Source: Hydrogenophaga taeniospiralis (GTDB taxonomy: Bacteria > Pseudomonadota > Gammaproteobacteria > Burkholderiales > Burkholderiaceae_C). From it: DNA of 64,000 bases. Below, one piece after another: positions 37,608-45,409 of the stretch (position 1 is its first letter; each line of letters begins with the position of its first letter). Under the pieces are notes generated by a model. The model ran no database searches and was not told the DNA's origin. It was given only the letters and a program-made list of their open reading frames with translations. The translations under genes and the position numbers were made by a program. Location of the stretch: assembly GCF_020510445.1 (NCBI RefSeq), contig NZ_JAHBAG010000001.1, positions 1,092,501-1,156,500 of the forward strand. The letters run 5' to 3'.

Positions 37608-38912
37608 ATGACCATCATCCCCGTCATCTTGTGCGGGGGGGCCAGCACCCAGCTGTGGCCCCTGAGCCGGAGCAACCGGCCCGCGCAGTTCGTGCCGCTG
37701 ATCGACGGCCGCAGCCTGCTGCAGCTGACCCTGTCGCGCCTGGCCTGGTGCGGAGCGTCGGTGATCTGCGTGGCGGACGAGGACCACCGGTTCCACGTGC
37801 AGGAAGCGTTGCGCAAGGAGCGCCTGCACGGGCAGATCGTGCTCGGGCCGGATGGGGCCATGCCCGCGGTGGCCATGGCGCTGGCGGCGCTGCAGGTGCG
37901 CACCCTCGAGGGTGGAGACCCTCTGCTGCTGTTTTCCCCGGCCAACCACCACGTGCCCGACAGCGTGGCGTTTCGCGAGGCGGTGCTGGAGGGCGTGGGG
38001 GCCGCGATGTCGGGCGCCATCGTCCATCTGCGTGCCCGGCCCGGGCTGCCCGGCCCCGTCTGGCAGCGCGGCGTGGTGCTGGCCCGGGCCAGCACCGTGC
38101 TGGCCGCGCTCTCGGCCCACGCGGAGAGCACCCTGCTCACCTGCGCCAACGCCATGGTGGGCGTGGCCTGCGAAACCCCGGCGGGCGACGCGCGCATCCG
38201 GTTCGTGCGGCCCCACCCGGTGGATCTGCGGTGTTGCCTCCAGGAAGCGGGGGAGCGGGACTTCATGGCGCGATACGCGCGGGTGGTGGAGCGGCCCTTT
38301 GCCGGGCCCTGGACCCAGGTCGACGGCTGGAACGACGTGGCCGCGCTGCTGCCGGCCGACACCGCGGGCAACCACATCACCGGCCCGGCACACACCGTGC
38401 ACGCCCGCCGCAACCTGATCCACGCCCACGGACGCACGGTGGTCGCCCTCGGCACCCAGGACCTGCTGATCGTCGATACCCGCGACGCCCTGCTGGTGGC
38501 TCGCCGCGACCAACTGCAGGCGATGGACGCCGTGCTGGCCCAGCTGCGCTGCCAGCAGGCCTCGCTCACCGCCCGGCCTTCGCAGGCGGTGGCGCAATGG
38601 GGGCAGCTCAGCAGCGTGGACCAGGGGGAGCGCTTCGAGATCAACCACCACCGGGTCAAGCCGGGGGGCTGCCTGGGCCTGCGGCTGCACCACCACCGCT
38701 CGGAACACTGGATCGTGCTCCGGGGCACCGCGGAAATCACCCACGGCGAGCAGAGCCAGCTGCTGTACGAAAACCAGTCCACGCAGATCGCCGTGGGCCA
38801 GGCCTACCAGGTGTGCAACCCCGGGAGCATCGAGCTGGAAATGATCGAAGTGCAGACCGGCAGCTTCATCGGCGACCAGGACGTGATCCACCTGGAAAGC
38901 GTCGCGGGGTAA
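37608..38912 (+). CDS. Degenerate mannose-1-phosphate guanylyltransferase-like protein (ManC-like)
   Basis: 434 residues from ATG 37608. The overall plan is ManC/CpsB: nucleotidyltransferase domain, then a C-terminal cupin isomerase-like domain (FEINHHRVKPGGCLGLRLHHHRSEHWIVLRGTAEI). The catalytic signature, normally G-G-x-G-T-R-L-W-P-L-S-R..P-K-Q-F, reads CGGASTQLWPLSRSNRPAQF, so the Arg after Thr and the Lys before Gln-Phe are missing. The protein is also some 40 residues shorter than usual. It is probably inactive or has a changed job. No gmd, fcl or other sugar genes are near. Confidence 0.75.
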   Translation: MTIIPVILCGGASTQLWPLSRSNRPAQFVPLIDGRSLLQLTLSRLAWCGASVICVADEDHRFHVQEALRKERLHGQIVLGPDGAMPAVAMALAALQVRTLEGGDPLLLFSPANHHVPDSVAFREAVLEGVGAAMSGAIVHLRARPGLPGPVWQRGVVLARASTVLAALSAHAESTLLTCANAMVGVACETPAGDARIRFVRPHPVDLRCCLQEAGERDFMARYARVVERPFAGPWTQVDGWNDVAALLPADTAGNHITGPAHTVHARRNLIHAHGRTVVALGTQDLLIVDTRDALLVARRDQLQAMDAVLAQLRCQQASLTARPSQAVAQWGQLSSVDQGERFEINHHRVKPGGCLGLRLHHHRSEHWIVLRGTAEITHGEQSQLLYENQSTQIAVGQAYQVCNPGSIELEMIEVQTGSFIGDQDVIHLESVAG

Positions 38913-38950
38913 GGCGCTGCGTTTCCTGTTCCCGGTGCCGTGGGCCGTGG

Positions 38951-38962
38951 CGTTACGTAACG
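38951..38962. promoter_or_regulatory. Palindromic enhancer-type site
   Basis: A perfect 12-bp palindrome CGTTACGTAACG, 38 bases after the manC-like stop. Its centre is exactly 145 bp upstream of the -12 GC of the next sigma54 element. Confidence 0.65.
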
Positions 38963-39087
38963 GGGGCGCTCCCAGCCATTGAAAACCGGCCCCGGCCCGC
39001 TGCCTGCGGCCTTCGAACCGTGTGGGCCTGAAAACAAGGCGTTGAATTCAAACGGAATTTGCCCCGTTGGGGATGGCCGGCGATCGG

Positions 39088-39103
39088 TGGCACCCTATTT
39101 GCT
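39088..39103 (+). promoter_or_regulatory. Sigma54 promoter, consensus match
   Basis: TGGCAC-N5-TTGCT matches the -24/-12 consensus completely, with ten bases between GG and GC. It ends 69 bases before the start of the unknown gene at 39173. Confidence 0.8.
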
Positions 39104-39172
39104 TTGTTGTCACAAATTGTGTGCTTTGTGCAGGTCCGTGGCCGCCGACTGGCGTGAATGGAGAAACCGGAA

Positions 39173-39697
39173 ATGAAAGAAAAAGACGTCGCGATGGGTT
39201 ACGTGGTGATTTCCCGCGTATTGGCGCTGTTGACCGATCATCGCGCCCCTGAAGAAAACCGAACCGAGGGCCTTCCGGGTGACATGCGTTGCCTGGAAGA
39301 TGCCCAATTGGTCGAATTGTTTGGTTCTGTCATGGCGCGCGGATTCATCGGCATTCTGGATGTGTTCAGAAAAGCGCAGAGCTTGTCCAATGCGGGGGAA
39401 TTCCCGGTGGCGGGATTGGTGCTGGACGCATCGTTGAGCGCCAATGCCATGGAGCAGATGGAAATATCGGGGGTGCTCAAGGCGCTGCTCTCACGGAAAT
39501 ACGCGGTGGTGCTGCTGGGGGCTGGCGGTGGGCGAATCGATTTGCACGAATTGAGCGAATGTTGCACCAATTACGATTTCGTCCACATGTACATGAGCGA
39601 CATCTTTCCCAGCGCCAAACCCGCCGAGCGGCGCCCCAGCGAGGCGCGCAGCAGCTGGGTCGAGCGGGCCTGGGCGCAGTCGGCCCAGCTCGCCTGA
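39173..39697 (+). CDS. Unknown protein under a sigma54 promoter
   Basis: 174 residues from ATG 39173, placed nine bases after GGAG; an ATG at 39158 is also in frame and adds five residues. I do not recognise the family. It looks soluble, alpha/beta, with GYVVISRVLALLTDH, a hydrophobic strand VAGLVLDASLSANAMEQM, and AVVLLGAGGGRIDLHELSECC. No signal peptide. Base composition by eye is lower in GC than the neighbours, hinting at transfer. The next gene begins 18 bases after the stop, so the two form a unit. Confidence 0.7.
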   Translation: MKEKDVAMGYVVISRVLALLTDHRAPEENRTEGLPGDMRCLEDAQLVELFGSVMARGFIGILDVFRKAQSLSNAGEFPVAGLVLDASLSANAMEQMEISGVLKALLSRKYAVVLLGAGGGRIDLHELSECCTNYDFVHMYMSDIFPSAKPAERRPSEARSSWVERAWAQSAQLA

Positions 39698-39715
39698 GCA
39701 GGCCCGGTTTGAACC

Positions 39716-40393
39716 ATGCGGCAGGACTTGCCCGGGGCGATCGTCTTTTCGGATGAGCTGAAAAACACCTATCCCGCCGAAGACGTCAAGGGCCTCATCC
39801 GCTCGGGAAGCCTGCGAAAACTGGCCCGGGGCGCCTTCACCACAGAGCGCCAAAAACCGCTGGACGTGATCGTGCGGGAGAACTGGTGGCGGCTCGCGGA
39901 GCGATGGTTCCCGGGTGGCCTGGTCGTGCGGCGCTCGGCCGTGCCCGGGGTCATCGAACGCGAAAAGGTGGTGTACCTGACGTTTGGCCGCATGCATGGC
40001 ACCACCCAGATCCACGGATTCCGATTCACCGTTTCACCGGGGCGGCCGGCGGTCAAAGGCGTGAAAAACATGGTTTGTGACCACCGGCTGGGCAAGCTGT
40101 TTGTGTCATCGCGCGTGCGGGCCATGTTGGAAAACCTGGAATTCGACATTGACCAACCCGAAAGCATTCTCGGGTATGGCTGGGTGGAAGACGAATTGCG
40201 CCGGCTGTACCGGCACCAGGGATATGCCGGGCTGGTGGCGCTGTGCATGGATGCGGGTGCATTGGCCAGCCATTTCGGCATGGAGAAACCACGGGATGAA
40301 TTGGCCATCTGCGTGGAAAGGGTATTGGCGCTGTCGGGGAATGGGCGGGGTCCGTTGCCGAATGTTGCGGGGATGCGCGGGGCCGTTACGTAA
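39716..40393 (+). CDS. AbiEi-antitoxin/Fic-N-terminal-like protein of unknown role
   Basis: 225 residues. The N-terminus, VKGLIRSGSLRKLARGAFTT..., followed by VIVRENWWRLAERWFPGGLVVRRSAV, resembles the winged-helix region found in AbiEi-type antitoxins and at the N-terminus of some Fic-family proteins. No Fic motif (HPFxxGNGR) follows, so if related it is that domain alone. The C-terminal half (GYGWVEDELRRLYRHQGYAGLVALCMDAG) is not recognised. It is in one unit with the unknown gene upstream. Its 3' end overlaps the next palindromic site. Confidence 0.6.
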   Translation: MRQDLPGAIVFSDELKNTYPAEDVKGLIRSGSLRKLARGAFTTERQKPLDVIVRENWWRLAERWFPGGLVVRRSAVPGVIEREKVVYLTFGRMHGTTQIHGFRFTVSPGRPAVKGVKNMVCDHRLGKLFVSSRVRAMLENLEFDIDQPESILGYGWVEDELRRLYRHQGYAGLVALCMDAGALASHFGMEKPRDELAICVERVLALSGNGRGPLPNVAGMRGAVT

Positions 40394-40419
40394 CGCGGAG
40401 CCCGTCGCTGACGTAACGT
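40384..40419. promoter_or_regulatory. Palindromic enhancer-type sites, one perfect and one degenerate
   Basis: A perfect CGTTACGTAACG lies at 40384-40395, across the stop of the preceding gene; a second, 9-of-12 match (GCTGACGTAACG) lies at 40408-40419, centre-to-centre 24 bp. The perfect site is centred 177 bp upstream of the -12 GC of the following sigma54 element. The 353-base stretch 40394-40747 holds these signals and no gene. Confidence 0.6.
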
Positions 40420-40552
40420 GGCCAGGGCCTGGGCCCATTGACCCGGGCAGTGGGGTGCCGGGACGTGAGATTTTCCCGGAAATGCCCTGGAAATGCGGCA
40501 TTTTTGCCGATTTTCGGGAGCTGACGGGGCTTTGATGGGGCATTCAAGCCGC

Positions 40553-40568
40553 TGGCATGCAAGTTGCG
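40553..40568 (+). promoter_or_regulatory. Sigma54 promoter before the acidic repeat-protein gene
   Basis: TGGCAT-N5-TTGCG, with GG and GC ten bases apart, is a near-consensus -24/-12 element. The start codon is 180 bases downstream, leaving a long leader. Confidence 0.7.
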
Positions 40569-40747
40569 ATTTACACCCCGTTGAGCGATTGTTTCGGCGT
40601 GTTCGTTCAATGGATCGGGGAAATGCCCCGGCGCTTGAATGGCCCTGCAATGGCTTTCGCATGGCCTGGATTCGATGGAATTCATGACGTGCGATGGCCC
40701 TGGAACGGCAATCGATGGGTGGCGTACTTTTAACTGGAGAGGGTGTT

Positions 40748-43069
40748 ATGGCGACTGAAACTGTATTGAACCAAGGGGTGGCCGGTGCTGCGGCGAACAC
40801 GGCGTCTGCTTCGGCGGCGGAGCTGGGCGTCTTGTCCAACGCATCACCGGGGGTGGTGGTGGTCCGCGAGGGGCAGCGCATGGCCGTGCAGGACAGCGTG
40901 GCCCTGAAGGTGGGCGACCAGGTGCTGGTGCCCCAGGGGGGCCAGGCCGCCGTGACATTCCCGGGATCGGCAGCCAACCAGGCGCCCTTGCAGGGGACGC
41001 TCGTGGGCGGGACGGACGCCACCATTGGCGTCGCGTCGCTGCCCAACGGGACGCAGCAGGCGGTGATCGATCTCGCGGCGGGCGACTTCGTGCCCAGCGG
41101 GCAAGGTGCCGAGGAAGCGGCCGTGCTGATGGTCAAGAAAGCCGCCCCGTCCTTGTTGGGCGGCGGCCTGGCCCTGGGTGAGTTTGCACTGGGCGCTCTC
41201 GGCGTCGGGGCCGTCGCCGCGATGCTCAATGACGATGGCGATGACTCGGATGCCGATGCTGATGCTGATGCCGATGCCGATGCTGACGCTGACGCTGACG
41301 CTGATGCCGATGCTGACGCTGACGCTGACGCTGATGCTGATGCCGATGCCGATGCCGATGCCGATGCCGATGCCGATGCCGATGCCGATGCCGATGCCGA
41401 TGCCGATGCCGATGCCGATGCCGATGCCGACGCCGATGCCGACGCCGACGCCGATGCTGACGCCGATGCTGACGCTGACGCCGATGCTGACGCTGACGCC
41501 GATGCTGACGCTGACGCTGACGCTGACGCTGACGCTGATGCTGACGCTGACGCTGACGCTGATGCTGATGCTGATGCTGATGCTGACGCTGACGCTGATG
41601 CCGACGCTGACGCGGATGCCGACTCCGATTCGGACGCGGATGGCGGCGACAAGCTGTTCGATCCGGGCAGCGACCTGGCCGACGGGACGGTGGATTCGCT
41701 TGACAGGACCCTGGTGCTCGAAGGGGTGCTGGAACCGGTGGCGTCCACGGTGGGCGATCTGACCGACACCGTCAGCGATGCCCTGGCGCCGCTGGTGGGC
41801 GACGAATTCACCGAGGACGATCCGAATGGCCTGGACCCGGCCGACGATTTCGTGGATCAGGTGGCCGACACCGGTGAAAGCCTGCTGGAGCCGGTCGTGG
41901 ACGGCCTGCTGGGCGACGGGACGACCGACATGCTGCTGGGCTCGACGGTGGGGCAGGTGGACTACCTCACGGACGCGGTCGGCAACCTGGTGGACGATGG
42001 CACGCTGGTCGGCGATGCGCTGGACGGTCTCGGCCTGGGCGGCCTCACCGACGGTTTGCTGGACGAAGGTGGTGTGGTCGATGGCCTGCTGGGCGCCACG
42101 GTGGGCGACGAGGGCCTGGTGGGTGGCCTGCTGGCCGACGAAGGTCTGGTGGGTGAGCTGCTGACCGACGACGGTCTGCTCGGGGGCTTGCTGGATGTGC
42201 AGGAGCCCACCACCGGCGACGCGCTGCTCGATCCGTCCGAAGGGCTGCTGGGTGGGGCGGTGGACGACACCGGCGCCCTGGGCCTGGGCGACACGCTGGA
42301 GCCGGTGGTGGACATCGTCGGCAACGTGACCGACACCACCAGCGGCCTGCTGGCCCCGGTGCTGGGCACCGACTTCCAGGCGGACGACCCCAACGCGCTG
42401 GACGGTGTGGACGGCCTGGTCGGCACCGTGACGGACCCGGCGGGCGATCTGCTGGCGCCCGTGGTCGATGGCCTGCTGGGCGACGGCGCGCTGGACGGCA
42501 CGCTGGGCGCCGTGGAAACGCAGGTGGACTACGTGACCGACGGCGTCGTCAACGTGCTGGAGGGCGATCTGCTCGGCGGGGACCTGCTCGGTGGTCTGAC
42601 CGAAGGCGATCTGCTGGGTGGCTTGACCGAAGGCGACCTGCTCGGTGGCGTGGTCGGTGAGGACGGCCTGCTCGGTGGTCTGACCGAAGGTGATCTGCTG
42701 GGTGGCTTGACCGAAGGTGACTTGCTCGGCGGTGTGGTCGGTGAGGACGGCCTGCTCGGTGGTCTGACCGAAGGCGATCTGCTGGGTGGCTTGACCGAAG
42801 GCGACCTGCTCGGTGGCGTGGTCGGTGAAGACGGCCTGCTCGGTGGTCTGACCGAAGGCGATCTGCTGGGTGGCGTGACCGAAGGTGACTTGCTCGGTGG
42901 CGTGGTCGGTGAGGACGGCCTGCTGGGTGGTCTGACCGAGGGCGATCTGCTGGGTGGCTTGACCGAAGGCGACCTGCTCGGCAGCACCCTGGAGCCGGTG
43001 ACCAGCATGGCGCCGCTCGACGGGGCGCTCACGCCGGTGGTGGACCTGACCCAGGGCCTGCCGGTCTGA
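40748..43069 (+). CDS. Large acidic repeat surface protein, putative type I secretion substrate/adhesin
   Basis: 773 residues from ATG 40748, which has GGAGAGGG at ideal spacing; an ATG at 40694 lacks one. Domain order: an N-terminal beta-rich region (about 30-115) with [21 protein letters not shown], like FecR or LapA-type N-termini; a hydrophobic segment (136-160, [21 protein letters not shown]); an uninterrupted run of 62 Asp-Ala pairs (about 168-291); two ~95-residue related blocks (about 320-417 and 512-607, each with LEPV..VG..TDT and [10 protein letters not shown]); then four 28-residue repeats. No RTX nonapeptides and no signal peptide. Export by the adjacent type I system is inferred. 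Confidence 0.8.
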   Translation: MATETVLNQGVAGAAANTASASAAELGVLSNASPGVVVVREGQRMAVQDSVALKVGDQVLVPQGGQAAVTFPGSAANQAPLQGTLVGGTDATIGVASLPNGTQQAVIDLAAGDFVPSGQGAEEAAVLMVKKAAPSLLGGGLALGEFALGALGVGAVAAMLNDDGDDSDADADADADADADADADADADADADADADADADADADADADADADADADADADADADADADADADADADADADADADADADADADADADADADADADADADADADADADADADADADADADADADSDSDADGGDKLFDPGSDLADGTVDSLDRTLVLEGVLEPVASTVGDLTDTVSDALAPLVGDEFTEDDPNGLDPADDFVDQVADTGESLLEPVVDGLLGDGTTDMLLGSTVGQVDYLTDAVGNLVDDGTLVGDALDGLGLGGLTDGLLDEGGVVDGLLGATVGDEGLVGGLLADEGLVGELLTDDGLLGGLLDVQEPTTGDALLDPSEGLLGGAVDDTGALGLGDTLEPVVDIVGNVTDTTSGLLAPVLGTDFQADDPNALDGVDGLVGTVTDPAGDLLAPVVDGLLGDGALDGTLGAVETQVDYVTDGVVNVLEGDLLGGDLLGGLTEGDLLGGLTEGDLLGGVVGEDGLLGGLTEGDLLGGLTEGDLLGGVVGEDGLLGGLTEGDLLGGLTEGDLLGGVVGEDGLLGGLTEGDLLGGVTEGDLLGGVVGEDGLLGGLTEGDLLGGLTEGDLLGSTLEPVTSMAPLDGALTPVVDLTQGLPV
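41249..41620 (+). repeat. Hexanucleotide repeat encoding (Asp-Ala)62
   Basis: Sixty-two consecutive GAYGCN hexamers, checked line by line, with no interruption. Third-position variants (GATGCC, GACGCT, GATGCT and others) form blocks, so the tract grew by repeated local duplication. Six-base changes stay in frame. Confidence 0.97.
42590..42979 (+). repeat. 84-bp tandem repeats (28-residue units)
   Basis: Four full units encode [28 protein letters not shown] with one Leu-to-Val variant, followed by a partial unit of two GGLTEGDLL blocks. Total 390 bp, exactly 4 x 84 + 54. High DNA identity between units suggests copy-number variation among strains. Confidence 0.93.
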
Positions 43070-43090
43070 TCCGATCCATCTCCACAACGG

Positions 43091-43118
43091 GCCTTCCCGG
43101 CGCGACCGCCGGGAAGGC
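43091..43118 (+). other. 12-bp perfect hairpin between the repeat protein and the OmpA-like gene
   Basis: GCCTTCCCGGCG and CGCCGGGAAGGC close a four-base loop (CGAC), 21 bases after the stop of the large protein. No T-run follows; the ribosome-binding site GGGAGG of the next gene comes directly after. It may attenuate or stabilise the transcript, not terminate it fully. Confidence 0.6.
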
Positions 43119-43130
43119 GGGAGGAAACAC

Positions 43131-43634
43131 ATGAAGACACAGCTTTTTCTATGGACCTGTGTGGCCGCTTTCGCCAGCGGCTGCGCGACCCAGCCCCAGG
43201 AGGGCGCCAAGCAGCAGGTGTATTACCAGGCCTACAAGCGGCAGGACGCCGCTGTGGTCCGGCGGGTGGAGCCCGCGCCGGTGGCGAGCGTGCTGGGGCC
43301 GATGGGCGTGTCCGGCACGGTCTATTTCGGCTTCGACCAGTCGACCCTGCAGCCGCAGTACCTGCGCATCGTGGAACAACACGGTGAGTACCTGCGCCAG
43401 AACACCGGCCGCAAGGTGCAGCTCGACGGCCACACCGACGAGCGCGGGGGCACGGAATACAACATCGGGCTCGGCCAGCGCCGCGCCGAGACGGTCCGGC
43501 AAGCCCTGATGCGCATGGGCGTGGCCGACACCCAGCTGGAGGCGGTGAGCTTCGGCAAGGAAAAGCCGGCCTCCGCGCTGCAGACCGAAGAAGGCCACCA
43601 ACTCAACCGGCGGGTGGAGTTCAGCTACCGATGA
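43131..43634 (+). CDS. OmpA/Pal-like peptidoglycan-binding lipoprotein
   Basis: 167 residues. The lipobox is AFASGCATQ. After a ~40-residue linker comes an OmpA C-terminal domain: GTVYFGFDQSTLQPQYLRIVEQHGEYL and the peptidoglycan-binding signature GHTDERGGTEYNIGLGQRRAETVRQAL, with the Asp and Arg that grip diaminopimelate. It probably sits in the outer membrane and anchors the secretion apparatus or the exported protein to the wall. The stop overlaps the next start (ATGA), showing translational coupling with the operon downstream. Confidence 0.93.
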   Translation: MKTQLFLWTCVAAFASGCATQPQEGAKQQVYYQAYKRQDAAVVRRVEPAPVASVLGPMGVSGTVYFGFDQSTLQPQYLRIVEQHGEYLRQNTGRKVQLDGHTDERGGTEYNIGLGQRRAETVRQALMRMGVADTQLEAVSFGKEKPASALQTEEGHQLNRRVEFSYR

Positions 43635-45409
43635 GCCGGGCCGGTGCGGGCCCGCCCGCACCGCTGCCTTCCCCCTCCAACCCTCACACCCGTACGGCCA
43701 TGACCCTCCAGGACCAGTTGAGCATGTGCCGGCAGCTCCTGCCGGCCGGGAACACGTCGGTGGGCCCCTGGCCCGCGCAGACCCTGTTCTTCTCCGTCAG
43801 CGACCGGGCTTCGCGGGCCCGGGTGTTCCACGTGAGTGCCGCCAGCCTCGACGCGGCCTGGCAGCAGGGTGTGGACTGGGTGCAGGCCTGGAGCGCGGCG
43901 ACCCAGCGCAGCGAGCCCCTGTGGCTGCGGGTGGACGTGGTCACCTCGGTGCGGGCGATGGCCTGGAGCGGGTTCAAGGAACAGCTCCAGCAGGTCAAGC
44001 GCAACTACCTGCGCTACGGGCTCGCGCTCGACGAAGGCTTTCGCCACGCCTTCACCGAGCAGGAGATCAACGCCAACGCCATGATGTACGGCGGGGCCGG
44101 CATCGCGCACGCCGAGGTCAACATGGGCCACCTCAAGCGCTACGGCCGGGCCCGGTTTGGCGAAGACTTCGAGCCGGTCCTGCTGCCCTCGTCGCCGGTC
44201 TACCTGCTGACCACCGCCGGCGTGTTCTGCGACGAACACGGCCGCGCGCACCCCATCAGCGGCCAGGGGCCGGACGCCGGCCGGCGCGACCTGGCCGAGC
44301 TCGATGCGGCCACCGTGCGCGGCCTGGTGCGCTCGGGCGCCGGGTACCTGGCGCGCCAGGTGCAGGAAGACGGGCGTTTCATCTACGGCCGCTTTCCCTG
44401 CTTCGACCGCCGCATCGACACCTACAACGCCCTGCGCCACGCCAGCTCCACCTACGCCATGATCGAGTCGTGGGAGCTGATCGAGGGCGACGAACTGAAG
44501 GCCGCAATCGAGCGCGCCCTGGTGTACCTGGTGGAGCGCCTGATCCGCACCTGCCAGCTGCCCGACGGCCGGCGCGCCGCCTTCCTCGTGGACGAGGTGG
44601 GCCAGGAGATCAAGCTCGGCGGCAACGCGATGGCGATTCTGGCGCTGGTCAAGTACAGCGAGGTCATGGGCACCAGCGCCTGCGCCGACCTGCTGGAGCG
44701 GCTCGGCACCGGCATCGAGCTGATGCAGGACCCCCGCAGCGGCGCCTTCACACACGTGCTCCATGCGCGCAACCTGAAAGTCAAGGAGCCGTTCCGGATC
44801 ATCTATTACGAAGGCGAGGCCGCGTTCGCCCTGTGCCGTCTCCACGGCTTCAGCGGCGACCCGCGCTGGCTGGCCATGGCCGAGAAGGCGTTCGATCATT
44901 TCATCGCGTCGCAGCACTGGCAGCACCACGACCACTGGCTGAGCTACGGTGTCAACGAACTGACCCGCTACCGCCCCGAGGAAAAGTACTTCCGCTTTGG
45001 CCTGCAGAACATCGAAGGCCACATCGGCTTCGTGCGCCACCGCCGGACCACCTTCCCCACCCTGCTGGAGCTGATGATGGCCTCCAGCCAGATGCTGCGC
45101 CGCCTGCAGGACAGCCCCGAGCTGGGCCACCTGCTGGCCGACGTGGACCAGGAAAGCTTCCGCGAGGCGCTGGTGCACCGGGCCCGCCACATGCTCAACG
45201 GGCATTTCTGGCCCGAGATGGCGATGTACTTCAAGCAGCCCGACAGCATCGTGGGCTCGTTCTTCATCCGCCACCACTCGTTCCGCGTCCGCATCGACGA
45301 CGTGGAGCACTACCTGTCGGGCTACGTCGCCTACCACGCCTGGCTGATGCAGCAGCAGACCCAGGCGACGCTGGAGGCCAGCGCCGGCATTCCCGAAAGT
45401 TGCCCATGA
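43631..45409 (+). CDS. Helical-toroid (six-hairpin glycosidase-like) protein in the secretion operon
   Basis: 592 residues from ATG 43631 (ATGA overlap); an ATG at 43700 would give 569. There is no signal peptide. The C-terminal two thirds consist of regularly spaced helices with the motif RRIDTYNALRHASSTYAMIESWE, KLGGNAMAILALVKYSE and YEGEAAFALCRLHGFSGDPRWLAMAEKAFDHFI, the pattern of an (alpha/alpha)6 toroid as in glycosidases, glucuronyl epimerases and lantibiotic cyclase-like folds. The substrate is unknown. It overlaps the ABC transporter start, so it is part of the export system. Confidence 0.75.
   Translation: MSRAGAGPPAPLPSPSNPHTRTAMTLQDQLSMCRQLLPAGNTSVGPWPAQTLFFSVSDRASRARVFHVSAASLDAAWQQGVDWVQAWSAATQRSEPLWLRVDVVTSVRAMAWSGFKEQLQQVKRNYLRYGLALDEGFRHAFTEQEINANAMMYGGAGIAHAEVNMGHLKRYGRARFGEDFEPVLLPSSPVYLLTTAGVFCDEHGRAHPISGQGPDAGRRDLAELDAATVRGLVRSGAGYLARQVQEDGRFIYGRFPCFDRRIDTYNALRHASSTYAMIESWELIEGDELKAAIERALVYLVERLIRTCQLPDGRRAAFLVDEVGQEIKLGGNAMAILALVKYSEVMGTSACADLLERLGTGIELMQDPRSGAFTHVLHARNLKVKEPFRIIYYEGEAAFALCRLHGFSGDPRWLAMAEKAFDHFIASQHWQHHDHWLSYGVNELTRYRPEEKYFRFGLQNIEGHIGFVRHRRTTFPTLLELMMASSQMLRRLQDSPELGHLLADVDQESFREALVHRARHMLNGHFWPEMAMYFKQPDSIVGSFFIRHHSFRVRIDDVEHYLSGYVAYHAWLMQQQTQATLEASAGIPESCP

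Noticed and set aside
39193-39204. GTTACGTGG-like sequence inside the unknown gene, considered as another activator site
   Set aside because: It lacks the right half of the palindrome and lies within coding sequence downstream of the promoter.
42590-42979. Regular repeats considered as a CRISPR array
   Set aside because: Units are directly contiguous, multiples of three, lie within one open frame and have no spacers; no cas genes are present.
40844-43210. 788-codon open frame antisense to the acidic repeat protein
   Set aside because: It mirrors the hexamer and 84-bp repeats (Ile-Gly, Val-Ser runs), has no ribosome-binding site or family features, and the plus strand has a good start and domain logic.
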